Shown here piece by piece: positions 23,940 through 32,376 of a stretch of 54,835 nucleotides of DNA. The translations under genes and the position numbers were made by a program. Position 1 is the stretch's first letter; every line of letters begins with the position of its first letter. Below the pieces are notes generated by a model that ran no database searches, had not been told where the DNA came from, and saw nothing but the letters and a program-made list of their open reading frames with translations. This stretch comes from Reyranella soli (GTDB lineage Bacteria; Pseudomonadota; Alphaproteobacteria; Reyranellales; Reyranellaceae): contig NZ_BKAJ01000100.1 in assembly GCF_007992495.1 (NCBI RefSeq), positions 1-54,835 on the forward strand, written 5' to 3'.

Positions 23940-25313
23940 TTACACACTCTTCACCAATGTCGCGGCGGTATCTCTGGCGCGCGTGACGCCTTCGCGTGCC
24001 ATGTCGGCGCACAAGCCGGTATAGGCCGTCGGATCCAGCAACTTCGTGATCGCGTTCTTGTCCATGTGCGCGGTCAAACGGTTGTCCGCCGCCAGAAGTT
24101 CGGAGAACGATTTGCCTTCGACGAAGGCCGCTTGCGCGGCGTCATAGACGACGTCGTGCGCATGCTGCCGACCGATCGCGATGCCGAGGTCCAGCATCAC
24201 GGCTTCGGCCATGATCAATCCGCCGCCGAGATCGAGGTTGGCTCGCATGCGCTTGGGATCGACGCTGAGGCCACGCATGATCTCACACAGCCGGGCCAGC
24301 ATGTCGCCGGTGGCAATGCAGGCGCGCGACTCGGCACTGTCCATCATCAGGCTGGTGGTGCGGTCGGCCTCGTGCTCGGTGGTCATGGCTTCGAGCGCCA
24401 GCGGCACCAGGCTGCGCACCTCGGCCGCGGCGGCGATGACATCCTGACAGAGTTTTGGATTGCGCTTCTGCGGCATGGTCGAGCTGCCGACGGTGCCCGG
24501 CGGCACCGGCTCCTCGACCTCGCCGAACTCGGTCTTCATCAGGGTGTAGACCTCGCGCCCGATCTTGCCGCAGGTCGCAGCGAGCAGGCCGAGGATGCAT
24601 ATGTTCTCCGCCAGGTGATCGCCCAGCGCACGCGACGGCACCGTCATCGTGCCGAAGCCGAGCTGGCGGCCGATGCCGGCCTGCACGGGCGGCCCCTGCT
24701 TGCCGAGCGAGGCGAAGGTGCCCGCGCCGCCGCCTAGCATGGCGACGAACAGGCGAGGGGCTGCCTGCTGCAGGCGCTCGACATGGCGCAGCAACTCGTC
24801 GATCCAGACGGCGACCTTGTAGCCGAAGGTGGCGGGCACGGCGTGCTGGCCGTGCGTGCGCCCCGCCATCGGCATGTCGGCGGTGCGTTCGGCAAGATCG
24901 GCCATTGCGGCCAGGATCTCGCCGATCTGGCGCAGGATGATCGCGTGCGCCTGGCGCAACACCAGAAGGTCACCGGTCTGCGTGATGTTCTGTGTGGTGG
25001 CGCCCCAATGCACCCAGCCGCCGTGCGGCTCGCCGACGACGCGGCCGAGTTCCCACACCAGCGGCACCAGCGTATGGCCGGTGCGGGCAAAGCCTTCGTC
25101 GATGCGCGTGCGATCCATCAGCTCGAGCCTTGCCTTGGCGGCAATGGCTTTCGCCGCCTCGGCTGGGATGATGCCGAGCTCGGCTTGAGCGCGGGCGAGG
25201 GCGGCCTCGACATCGAGCCAGGCCTGCCAGCGGTTTTCCATCCGGTAGAGCGCGCGCATACCAGGGTCGGAAACACGGGTTGCCGTCGGAAGAGTATCGC
25301 TGGTGGCAGTCAT
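23940..25313 (-). CDS. Aspartase/fumarase-superfamily lyase (PcaB/adenylosuccinate lyase-like)
   Basis: A 457-aa helical homotetrameric lyase. The superfamily signature GSSTMPQKRNPKLCQDV (from residue 276) contains the catalytic Ser loop, and GRTHGQHAVP (151-160) carries the second conserved region with His154 and His157. HWGATTQNITQTGDLL matches the first conserved block. These forms (GATTQNI, RTHGQHA, PQKRNP) fit 3-carboxy-cis,cis-muconate cycloisomerase or adenylosuccinate-lyase-like enzymes better than fumarase or aspartase. It probably breaks or forms a C-N or C-C bond next to a carboxylate. The ATG at 25313 has AAGGAG upstream and overlaps the stop of the CYTH gene by four bases. With a housekeeping purB expected elsewhere, this is probably a catabolic paralogue. 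The substrate is unknown. Confidence 0.9.
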   Translation of the reverse strand: MTATSDTLPTATRVSDPGMRALYRMENRWQAWLDVEAALARAQAELGIIPAEAAKAIAAKARLELMDRTRIDEGFARTGHTLVPLVWELGRVVGEPHGGWVHWGATTQNITQTGDLLVLRQAHAIILRQIGEILAAMADLAERTADMPMAGRTHGQHAVPATFGYKVAVWIDELLRHVERLQQAAPRLFVAMLGGGAGTFASLGKQGPPVQAGIGRQLGFGTMTVPSRALGDHLAENICILGLLAATCGKIGREVYTLMKTEFGEVEEPVPPGTVGSSTMPQKRNPKLCQDVIAAAAEVRSLVPLALEAMTTEHEADRTTSLMMDSAESRACIATGDMLARLCEIMRGLSVDPKRMRANLDLGGGLIMAEAVMLDLGIAIGRQHAHDVVYDAAQAAFVEGKSFSELLAADNRLTAHMDKNAITKLLDPTAYTGLCADMAREGVTRARDTAATLVKSV

Positions 25314-25867
25314 TCCGTCGTTGCTCCTTGCTCAAGATCCTTGGGACGGCCATTCCTGACGAGGTCGCCACCTGTGAAACGGGGATCATCGGTGACCTCG
25401 CGGGCGGCGAAGTCGGGCATTGGGAGAGCAGCCAGCAGATCCGCCGTACTGCACTCGGCTTCGACCATGATCAGTCCTGCGAGCGCGCCTTGAAACTCGT
25501 CGACGTGCAACGCGACGTGCGGCGGGGATTGCAGTCTGTGGCGGAGTTTCCTGATTTGAACACCAGGCAGCGACGCCGCCAGTACCGCAAACTCCTCCTC
25601 GGTCAGGTAAATCGACGTGATCAGGCGCGTCCGCGTGTCGACGTCAGCCTTGCGGCTGAACCGCAGCTTGGCTGGTCCGCCGCCGATCGGTCGGGCCTCC
25701 CTCAGCCGTAGTCGCGACCCGGTGACGTACAGATCAACGATCGCTTCGGTATGGACGATCCGTTCGCGCGGCACATTGCGACACAACCAGCGCCGCTCGT
25801 GCTCGACCGACGTGAATGCCGGCTTGGGAAAGCCCAGCGCCGTAGCGACCTGCTGGTTGATCTCCAT
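25310..25867 (-). CDS. CYTH-domain protein
   Basis: A 185-aa protein with the CYTH (CyaB/thiamine triphosphatase) tunnel-fold pattern. EHERRW (residues 22-27) corresponds to the signature ExExK/R. RLRLRE (52-57) and KLRFSRK (67-73) are the basic strands that hold a triphosphate. TRLITSIYLTEEEFAVL follows, and HVDEF and VEAE (Asp123, Glu136, Glu138) supply metal-binding acids. The family hydrolyses inorganic or organic triphosphates, or makes cAMP in class IV cyclases. The start is taken at ATG 25867 (MEINQQ); ATG 25909 would add 14 residues with no better ribosome site. It is translationally coupled to the downstream lyase (ATGA overlap), an uncommon partnership that has no obvious metabolic explanation. 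Confidence 0.8.
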   Translation of the reverse strand: MEINQQVATALGFPKPAFTSVEHERRWLCRNVPRERIVHTEAIVDLYVTGSRLRLREARPIGGGPAKLRFSRKADVDTRTRLITSIYLTEEEFAVLAASLPGVQIRKLRHRLQSPPHVALHVDEFQGALAGLIMVEAECSTADLLAALPMPDFAAREVTDDPRFTGGDLVRNGRPKDLEQGATTE

Positions 25868-25974
25868 CGACCCTATGGTGCTCGTTCGGAGGAGAACGGC
25901 AAGCGTCATGTCAACCCGAAATCAAAGCGGCTCGAGCCATCCGTTCGCCAAAGCCGATTGCGTCGCCCTGCGAA

Positions 25975-25996
25975 CCTGACCTACGGTCGGGTCAGG
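25975..25996. promoter_or_regulatory. Inverted repeat upstream of the sortilin-like gene
   Basis: CCTGACC and GGTCAGG form a perfect 7-bp inverted repeat with an 8-base spacer. It lies 31 bases before the start codon at 26027 and in the 159-base divergent region shared with the CYTH gene. It could be an operator or a leader hairpin. The rest of the region shows no clear promoter. Confidence 0.3.
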
Positions 25997-26026
25997 CATC
26001 ACCTAAAGAGATCGGCTCTCCTGCAC

Positions 26027-29000
26027 ATGGCATCGAAAAAGACCTTGCCCGCGTCGCCGGGTTTCGACGCGCTCAAGTGGCGCTGCATTGGCCCCTCGCG
26101 TGGCGGTCGCGTCGTCGCCGTCTCGGGCGATCCCGTGAACAAGATGACCTTCTATTTCGGCGCCTGCGCCGGCGGCATCTGGAAGACCGAGGATGGCGGC
26201 GTGTTCTGGCGCTGCGTCTCCGACGGCTTCATGGGTAGCTCGGCGGTCGGCTCGATCGCCGTCGCACCGTCCGATCCCAACGTGATCTATGCTGGCACCG
26301 GCGAAACAGCGATCCGCCTCGACGTCTCTTACGGTGACGGCATCTACAAGTCGACGGATGCCGGGCGCAGCTGGCAGCATGTCGGCCTGAAGAACAGCAA
26401 GTTCATTGGCCGGATCTGCATCCATCCGCAGAATCCCGATCTCGTGTATGTCGCCGTGCTGGGCGACATCTTCGGGCCCAACACCGAACGCGGCGTCTAT
26501 CGCTCCAAGAATGGCGGCGCGACCTGGGAGCGGATCCTGTACCGCAGTGATGTCGCGGGCACGATCGACCTTACCATGGATCCGAACAACCCGCGCCTGC
26601 TGTTCGCCTCGATGTGGGAGGCGAAGCGCAACTTCTGGAACATTTCCAGCGGCGGTCCGGGCAGCGGCCTGTTCCGCAGCACCGACGGCGGCGACAGCTG
26701 GGAAGAGATCTCGACCTGGCCCGGCCTTCCCACGGGCATGCTGGGCAAGATCGGCGTGTCGATCTCGGCGGCACGCTCGGGCCGCGTCTGGGCGCTGATC
26801 GAGGCCGAGGGCGACAAGACCGGGCTCTACCGCTCCGACGACTTCGGCATGCGCTGGACCATGGTGTCGCCCAACCGCGACCTGATGCACCGGCCCTGGT
26901 ACTACACCCATGTCTTCGCCGACCCGGGTCACGGCGACACGGTCTACGTCACGAACCTGCAAATGTGGAAGTCGACCGACGGCGGCGCGACCTTCAACGA
27001 GGTGACGACGCGCCACGGCGACAATCACGATCTCTGGATCGATCCCAAGGATCCGTCGCGCATGATCGAGGGCAATGACGGCGGCGCCCACGTCTCGTTC
27101 AACGGCGGCGCCTCGTGGTCGACGATCTACAACCAGAAGACCGCACAGTTCTATCGCATCGACGTCGACAACCAGTATCCCTACCGCGTCTACGGCACGC
27201 AGCAGGACAACACCTCGATCTCGGTGCCGAGCGCCTCGGAGTGGGGCGTCATCACCCTGGCCGACTGCTCCTATCCCGGTACCGGTGAATCGGGCTTCAT
27301 CGCCGTCGACCCGCGCGACCACAACATCGTCTATGTCGGCGCCATTGGCTCGAGCCCGGGCGGCGCCGGCGCACTGCAGCGCTACGACCATCGCACGCGG
27401 CAGATCCAGCTCGTCAATGTGTGGCCGGAGGAGTCGACCGGCATCGCGCCCAAGGACCTGAAGTACCGCTTCGCCTGGACCTTCCCCATCGTGTTCTCGC
27501 CGCACGATCCCGGCACGCTCTATGCCGGCGGTAACTGTGTGTTCCGCACCCGTGACGAGGGCATGAACTGGGAGCGCATCTCGCCCGACCTCAGCCTGAA
27601 CGACCGCAAGCGCCAGGGCGCCTCGGGCGGCCCGATCACCCGTGAAAGCGCCGGCGCGGAGGTCCATGCGACCTGTGCCTGCGTCGTCGAATCGCCACAT
27701 CGCCGCGACGAGATCTGGGCCTCGACCGACGACGGCCTGGTGCATGTCACCTGCGACGGCGGCAAGAGCTGGAAGGACGTGACGCCCAAGGGCATGCCGG
27801 AGCTTGCCTATGTCGGCTGCGTCGAAGTCTCGCCGCATGACGCCGACACGATCTATGTGGCTGCCACGTGCTACAAGCTCGCCGACTATCGGCCGCACCT
27901 GTTCAAGAGCACCGACGGCGGCAAGAGCTGGAAGTCGATCAACGGCAACCTGCCCAAGGACGAGATCAGCCGCGTCGTGCGGGCCGATGCTGTCGCCCAC
28001 GGCCTGCTCTATGTCGGGACCGAGACGGGCATCCATTTCAGCCTCGATGACGGGGCGACATGGACGCGTATGAGCGGCCTGCCCAACGTGCCGATCTACG
28101 ACATGAAGCTCAAGGACAGTGACCTGGTGGCGGCGACGCACGGTCGGTCGTTCTGGATCCTCGACGACGTGACGGCGCTGCGCGGCCTGGCCGACGGGCG
28201 CCGGTCGACCCGATTGTTCGCGCCGCGCCCGGCCATCCGCACCAAGCTGCACTGGAGCGCCGGCGCCAACGTGCGCACGGGCATCGCCTATGGGCCGGCC
28301 TTCGGCATCGACGGCAGCACGGTGATGGTGGAGCGGGCCGATGGCACGCGCTATCGCGAGCATCTCGATGTCGGCGAGAACCCGCCCAATGGCGCCATCG
28401 TCTATTACTGGCTGTCCGAGAAGGACACCGGACCGGTAACGCTGACCTTCCGCGATTCGAGCGGGCGCAAGATTATCGATTGCGCGAGCAATGACACGTC
28501 GCTGTCGCCGGCGCAGCGCCCGGATACCAAGCCCGGCCTGAACCGGTTCGTCTGGAACATGAAATATCCCGGACCGACCCGGCTGGATTACGGCCTGGCG
28601 CCGCCGCGGCCCAAGCCCTTGGTGCCCGATCCGGAGAATCCGCCAGGACCGACGGTGGTGCCGGGCACCTATGGCGTGGAGCTGACTGTCGGCGAAAAGG
28701 GCAAGGACAAGAGCGACGCCGCGAAGTTCACGGTGGTCAAGGATCCGCGCCTGCCGACGACGCCCGAGGAGTACGCCGCGCAGTTCGCCCTGCACAGGGA
28801 GCTGATCGCCTCGGTGTCCAAGCTGAAGCAGGCCGTCAACCGCTTGCGCAAGATGAAGCGGCAGCTTGAGGAGGCAACCGGACATCTTGGCAAAGGCGAG
28901 CGTGCGCTGAAGAACCGCGCGGCGGCGATCGTGCGCAAGCTCTCGGTCATCGAGAGCGTCATGGTCGATCCGCATCGCAAGTCGGTGCGCGACGTGCTGC

Positions 29001-29218
29001 GCAACCCGGCGGGCCTCAACGACACGCTGATCGACATGGTCGCCATGGCGACCACCGCCGACCGGCCGCCGACCACCCAGACGACCGAGGTCTCGCGCGA
29101 GGTCATGGCCAAGGTCGACAGCGAGGTCGCCAAGTTCGAGGCCCTGGTGAAGGAAGACATCGCGCAGCTCAACGCCGCGCTGGCGAAGGCGCGTGTGAAG
29201 CACGTGATGGCGGAGTAG
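26027..29218 (+). CDS. Sortilin/VPS10-type beta-propeller protein (BNR repeats)
   Basis: A 1063-aa protein made largely of WD40/BNR-like blades of the VPS10/sortilin and xyloglucanase-propeller type, often labelled glycosyl hydrolase. The recurring blade motif is Ser/Thr-x-Asp-x-Gly-x-Thr/Ser-W: WKTEDGGVFW, KSTDAGRSW, RSKNGGATW, RSTDGGDSW, KSTDGGATF, TCDGGKSW, KSTDGGKSW and SLDDGATW, between residues about 45 and 690. About 730-900 is a beta-rich linker with FVWNMKYPGPTRLDYG. The last 150 residues are a charged coiled-coil-like helix (KLKQAVNRLRKMKRQLEEAT). No signal peptide is visible with the ATG at 26027, which is odd for a family usually exported; the ribosome site is weak (AAAGAG, 16 bases upstream). 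Carbohydrate or peptide binding is plausible. A catalytic function cannot be claimed. Confidence 0.85.
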   Translation: MASKKTLPASPGFDALKWRCIGPSRGGRVVAVSGDPVNKMTFYFGACAGGIWKTEDGGVFWRCVSDGFMGSSAVGSIAVAPSDPNVIYAGTGETAIRLDVSYGDGIYKSTDAGRSWQHVGLKNSKFIGRICIHPQNPDLVYVAVLGDIFGPNTERGVYRSKNGGATWERILYRSDVAGTIDLTMDPNNPRLLFASMWEAKRNFWNISSGGPGSGLFRSTDGGDSWEEISTWPGLPTGMLGKIGVSISAARSGRVWALIEAEGDKTGLYRSDDFGMRWTMVSPNRDLMHRPWYYTHVFADPGHGDTVYVTNLQMWKSTDGGATFNEVTTRHGDNHDLWIDPKDPSRMIEGNDGGAHVSFNGGASWSTIYNQKTAQFYRIDVDNQYPYRVYGTQQDNTSISVPSASEWGVITLADCSYPGTGESGFIAVDPRDHNIVYVGAIGSSPGGAGALQRYDHRTRQIQLVNVWPEESTGIAPKDLKYRFAWTFPIVFSPHDPGTLYAGGNCVFRTRDEGMNWERISPDLSLNDRKRQGASGGPITRESAGAEVHATCACVVESPHRRDEIWASTDDGLVHVTCDGGKSWKDVTPKGMPELAYVGCVEVSPHDADTIYVAATCYKLADYRPHLFKSTDGGKSWKSINGNLPKDEISRVVRADAVAHGLLYVGTETGIHFSLDDGATWTRMSGLPNVPIYDMKLKDSDLVAATHGRSFWILDDVTALRGLADGRRSTRLFAPRPAIRTKLHWSAGANVRTGIAYGPAFGIDGSTVMVERADGTRYREHLDVGENPPNGAIVYYWLSEKDTGPVTLTFRDSSGRKIIDCASNDTSLSPAQRPDTKPGLNRFVWNMKYPGPTRLDYGLAPPRPKPLVPDPENPPGPTVVPGTYGVELTVGEKGKDKSDAAKFTVVKDPRLPTTPEEYAAQFALHRELIASVSKLKQAVNRLRKMKRQLEEATGHLGKGERALKNRAAAIVRKLSVIESVMVDPHRKSVRDVLRNPAGLNDTLIDMVAMATTADRPPTTQTTEVSREVMAKVDSEVAKFEALVKEDIAQLNAALAKARVKHVMAE

Positions 29219-29227
29219 ATTCTTGGT

Positions 29228-29295
29228 CTTCCGGACCGCGAGCCTCCAGGCTCGCTCAGGCTCATGAGCGAGCCTGGAGGCTCGCAGTCCGGAAG
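29228..29295. repeat. Cluster D of the variable-stem hairpin repeat (facing pair)
   Basis: A 68-base palindrome: left arm 29228-29258 and right arm 29265-29295, 30 of 31 positions complementary, with centre GGCTCA. Each arm contains one unit with stem GCGAGCC/GGCTCGC and loop TCCA. The single mismatch is C against A at the base after the outer flank (CCGGACC versus CCGGACT). It lies between two genes of the same orientation, 9 bases after the stop of the sortilin-like gene and 36 bases before the carboxylesterase start. Confidence 0.88.
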
Positions 29296-29331
29296 AGTAT
29301 GAGGTTTGACGTCGTCTTTAAGAGGAATGCC

Positions 29332-30921
29332 ATGGCCGGTGATGTCGATACCCTGACGCAGCGCTCCGCTCACGCCACCGATTCGCCCGTCGTCGAGACC
29401 GCCTCCGGTCGCGTCAGAGGCGCCACCTCAGACAGCGTGCACGTCTTCAAGGGCATCCCCTACGGTGCCTCGACGGCCGGCGCCAACCGTTTCATGCGGC
29501 CCAGCAAGCCAGCGCCATGGGCTGGTGTGCGTGACGCGCTGGCCTATGCCGGCCGTTCGCCGCAGGCGCCGGCGGCGCAACAGCGGCCCGAGCTCGCGAC
29601 CGTGTGGGGACCGGTCGATACCCTGCCGGTGGGTGAAGACTGCCTCACTCTCCATGTCTGGACGCCCGGCCTCGACAACGCCAAGCGGCCGGTCATGGTC
29701 TGGCTGCACGGCGGCGCCTTCTCGTACGGCTCGGCCAACTCACCGCGCTACGACAGCACGCGGCTGGCGCGGCGCAACGATGTCGTCGTCGTGGCCGTCA
29801 ATCACCGCCTCAACATCTTCGGTCATCTCGACCTGTCGCAGCTGGGCGGCGAACGCTTCGCCCAATCCGGCAATGCCGGCGTCCTCGACCTGGTGGCGGC
29901 ATTGGAGTGGGTGCGCGAGCACGCCCAGCGCTTCGGCGGCGATCCCGGCAACGTCACGATCTTCGGCCAGTCCGGCGGTGGCGGGAAGGTGAGTGCGCTG
30001 CTCGCCATGCCGCGCGCCAAGGGGCTGTTCCACAAGGCCATCATCCAGAGCGGCGCCAGTGTGCGCTTTGCCGAGCGCGAACGGACGACACGCCTGGCCG
30101 ATGCCGTGCTGAAGCATCTCGGACTGCGACCCGACCGTCTCGACGCGCTGCAGGCCCTGCCGCTGGAACGTCTGCAGGAGGCCGTCGTGCCGGCGCAGGC
30201 GACGCTGCCACGCCCGCGCCAGCCATTGCTCGACCGCTACAACTTCGGACCGGTGATCGACGGCAGCGTGCTGCCCGGCCAACCTTTCGACCCCGGCGCT
30301 CCAGCGCTGTCGAACGACATCCCGCTGATGATCGGCGGCACCAAGGACGAAGCGGCGATCTTTCTGGCGCCCGATGACGAGGTATGGAACCGCCGCATCA
30401 CCGAGGAAGGCCTCGCCGATCGCATCGCCAAGGTCGCCGGCGCCGCCACGGCAGACCTGGTCGCCTATTACAGGCGCCGCGATCCCGCCGCGAGCCCGAG
30501 CGACCGGCTGATCACCATGCTCAGCATGTCGAATTTCCACGTACGGTCGATGTTGCTGGCCGAACGCAAGGCGGCGCGCGGCAAGGCGCCGGTCTGGATG
30601 TACAGCTTCGACTGGCAGACGCCGGCCTTCGGTGGAGCGCTGAAGTCGTCACATTCCGTCGAGGTGCCATTCGTGTTCGACACGCTCCATGTGATCGGCG
30701 AGGGGCATCGCACGCCCGGATCCCAGGCGCTGGCCGACCGCGTATCGAAGACATGGGCCACGTTCGCGCGCAACGGCGACCCCAGCAACGAGTCGATCCC
30801 GGCCTGGCCGGCCTACACGGCGGCGCGACGGGCCACGATGCTTCTCGATGACCAATGCCGCGTCGTCGACGACCCGGATGGCGAAGTGCGGCCGCTCTGG
30901 AGTAAGATCGCTGCCGGCTGA
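29332..30921 (+). CDS. Type-B carboxylesterase
   Basis: A 529-aa alpha/beta-hydrolase of the carboxylesterase type-B (COesterase) family, which hydrolyses carboxylic esters. The nucleophile elbow is FGQSGGGGKV with Ser214. The acid is Glu340 in GGTKDEAAIF and the base is His441 in SSHSVEVPFVF, a complete Ser-Glu-His triad. The oxyanion-hole motif HGGAFSYGS (126-134) and the N-terminal signature block GEDCLTLHVW (101-110) are present. There is no signal peptide, so it is probably cytoplasmic. The start is the ATG at 29332 after AGAGGA; the earlier ATG at 29299 begins at the edge of repeat cluster D. It is followed 24 bases later by the DUF4242 gene. Confidence 0.94.
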   Translation: MAGDVDTLTQRSAHATDSPVVETASGRVRGATSDSVHVFKGIPYGASTAGANRFMRPSKPAPWAGVRDALAYAGRSPQAPAAQQRPELATVWGPVDTLPVGEDCLTLHVWTPGLDNAKRPVMVWLHGGAFSYGSANSPRYDSTRLARRNDVVVVAVNHRLNIFGHLDLSQLGGERFAQSGNAGVLDLVAALEWVREHAQRFGGDPGNVTIFGQSGGGGKVSALLAMPRAKGLFHKAIIQSGASVRFAERERTTRLADAVLKHLGLRPDRLDALQALPLERLQEAVVPAQATLPRPRQPLLDRYNFGPVIDGSVLPGQPFDPGAPALSNDIPLMIGGTKDEAAIFLAPDDEVWNRRITEEGLADRIAKVAGAATADLVAYYRRRDPAASPSDRLITMLSMSNFHVRSMLLAERKAARGKAPVWMYSFDWQTPAFGGALKSSHSVEVPFVFDTLHVIGEGHRTPGSQALADRVSKTWATFARNGDPSNESIPAWPAYTAARRATMLLDDQCRVVDDPDGEVRPLWSKIAAG

Positions 30922-30945
30922 AACAGTGAACTGACGGAGGTCGAC

Positions 30946-31230
30946 ATGGCACTGCGCAAGTTCATCATCGAGCGTGACATTCCCGCGGTCGGCAGCCTGG
31001 AGCGTGAGCAGCTACGCGGCGCTGCCGCTCAATCCAACGGCGTCCTGCGCAAGCTCGGCCCGGACATCCAGTGGGTCGAGAGCTACGTCGCGGCCGACAA
31101 GACCTTCTGCGTCTATCTGGCGAAGGACGAGGAGATCATCAGGGAGCACGCCAAGCAGAGCGGCTTCCCGGCGACCAAGATCACCGAAGTCCGCAAGATG
31201 ATCGATCCGACGACCGAGCAGGCCGCGTGA
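30946..31230 (+). CDS. DUF4242 family small protein (nickel-binding SCO4226-like)
   Basis: A 94-aa cytoplasmic protein of the DUF4242 type, a ferredoxin-like fold. One characterised Streptomyces member, SCO4226, binds nickel. Pattern: KFIIERDIPAVGSLEREQL at the N-terminus, IQWVESYVAADKTFCVYLAKDEEIIREHAKQSGFPATKITEV in the middle and end. This is the strand-helix-strand arrangement with a conserved His in REHAKQSGFP. A strong GGAGG precedes the ATG at 30946. It sits 24 bases behind the carboxylesterase, probably in one transcript. Its stop lies inside a small hairpin shared with the convergent Bug gene. Biological role unknown. Confidence 0.82.
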   Translation: MALRKFIIERDIPAVGSLEREQLRGAAAQSNGVLRKLGPDIQWVESYVAADKTFCVYLAKDEEIIREHAKQSGFPATKITEVRKMIDPTTEQAA

Positions 31231-31244
31231 CGGCATAGCCGTCA
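31228..31244. terminator. Hairpin spanning two convergent stop codons
   Basis: TGACGGC and GCCGTCA form a perfect 7-bp stem with the 3-base loop ATA. The left arm begins with the TGA stop of the DUF4242 gene, and the right arm ends with the TGA stop (read on the minus strand) of the convergent Bug gene. It could act as a bidirectional transcription or mRNA end. No T-tract is present on either side, so intrinsic termination is doubtful. Confidence 0.35.
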
Positions 31245-32216
31245 GCCGGGCTTGATATCGGCGGCCCGGATCACCTTGGCCCACTTCTCGGTCTCGTTGG
31301 CGAGGAAGCGGCCGAATTCGGCTGGAGTCATCGGCATCGGCACGCCGCCGAGATCGAGAATGCGCGCTTTGATCTTGGGATCGGCCAGGGCGGCGGTGAC
31401 ACCCTTGTTGAGCTTGTCGATGATCTCGCGTGGCATGCCGGCCGGCGCGCCGAGGCCGGCAAAGGCGCTGGTTTCGAAGCCCACCAGGAATTCGCCGAGC
31501 GTCGGGATGCCGGGTAGCAGCTCCAGCGGCGCCGGTGTCGAGACCGCGAGTGCGCGCAGGCGGCCTGCCCGGATGTGCTCGATCGACGACGGCAGGTTGT
31601 CGAACATGACCTGTACCTGGCCGCTCATCAGGTCGGCCAATGCGAGCGGGGCGCCGCGATAGGGCACGTGCTGCATGCTGACACCGGCCGTCATCTTGAA
31701 CCACTCGCCGGTGACGTGCGCCACCGAGCCGGTACCGGCCGAGCCGAAATTGATCTTGCCCGGATTGGCCTTGGCGTAGGCGATGAACTCGGGAACGGTC
31801 TTGGCCGGGAAGGTCGCGTTGACGACCATGACCTGGAAGACGCGGTAGATGCCGGCGACCGGCGCGAAGTCGCGCAGCAGATCGAAGCCAAGCTTGTCGT
31901 AGAGCGTCGAGTTGATCGGGTTGTTGGCGCCGATCACCAGCAGCGTGTAACCGTCCGCCGTGGCGTGCGCGACCTGCTCGGCCGCGATGTTGCCGCCGGC
32001 GCCTGGCTTGTTCTCGACGATCACCTGCTGGGAGAACTGCTCGGCCAGCGATTGGCCGATCATGCGCGCCAGGATGTCGATCGCCTGGCCGGCAGCGAAG
32101 CCCACCATCAGGCGCACCGGCTGCGCTGGATAGGCCTGCGCATGGGCTTGCGGGACAGCGGGCAGCGCGAGCGCGCCCGCCGCCAATTGCTGGAACTGCC
32201 TGCGGCGAAGCTTCAC
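31242..32216 (-). CDS. Bug/TctC-family tripartite tricarboxylate transporter solute-binding protein
   Basis: A 324-aa periplasmic solute-binding protein of the Bug family. The N-terminus has RRR followed by a hydrophobic stretch and AHAQ (MKLRRRQFQQLAAGALALPAVPQAHAQ), consistent with Tat or Sec export and cleavage near residue 26. Family blocks are PVRLMVGFAAGQAIDILARMIG, VIVENKPGAGGNIAAEQVAHA, TADGYTLLV, FGSAGTGSVAHVTGEWFK and HVPYRGAPLALADLMSGQVQVMFD. Bug proteins bind carboxylates or other small metabolites. The start is GTG at 32216 with GGGAGG upstream. No TctA/TctB membrane genes are nearby, which is common for this family. The ligand is not predictable. Confidence 0.93.
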   Translation of the reverse strand: MKLRRRQFQQLAAGALALPAVPQAHAQAYPAQPVRLMVGFAAGQAIDILARMIGQSLAEQFSQQVIVENKPGAGGNIAAEQVAHATADGYTLLVIGANNPINSTLYDKLGFDLLRDFAPVAGIYRVFQVMVVNATFPAKTVPEFIAYAKANPGKINFGSAGTGSVAHVTGEWFKMTAGVSMQHVPYRGAPLALADLMSGQVQVMFDNLPSSIEHIRAGRLRALAVSTPAPLELLPGIPTLGEFLVGFETSAFAGLGAPAGMPREIIDKLNKGVTAALADPKIKARILDLGGVPMPMTPAEFGRFLANETEKWAKVIRAADIKPG

Positions 32217-32376
32217 CGGATCCTCCCATCGCCGGCTTTTTTGCGCCGGTCGGTGCGAAGCTTACGCCTTTTCAGATCAAGGCAGTAGCAAGGCGGTGTG
32301 CGGAAACACACAGAATCCCGGCGCCGAGGCTGATAGCCAGTGTGCCAGACCCTGCGTCTGGTCATTGGAGCTGCCA

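Noticed and set aside
26003..29203. A 1066-residue open frame on the minus strand opposite the sortilin-like gene
   Set aside because: Its translation is rich in Arg, Ala and His with no family motif, and it mirrors the plus-strand gene, which has clear BNR blades. It is a shadow caused by high GC at third positions.
32232..32250. Terminator at GCCGG with a T6 run near the Bug gene at 31242
   Set aside because: The T-run lies in the loop, not after the stem, and the site is upstream of the gene in its transcription direction.
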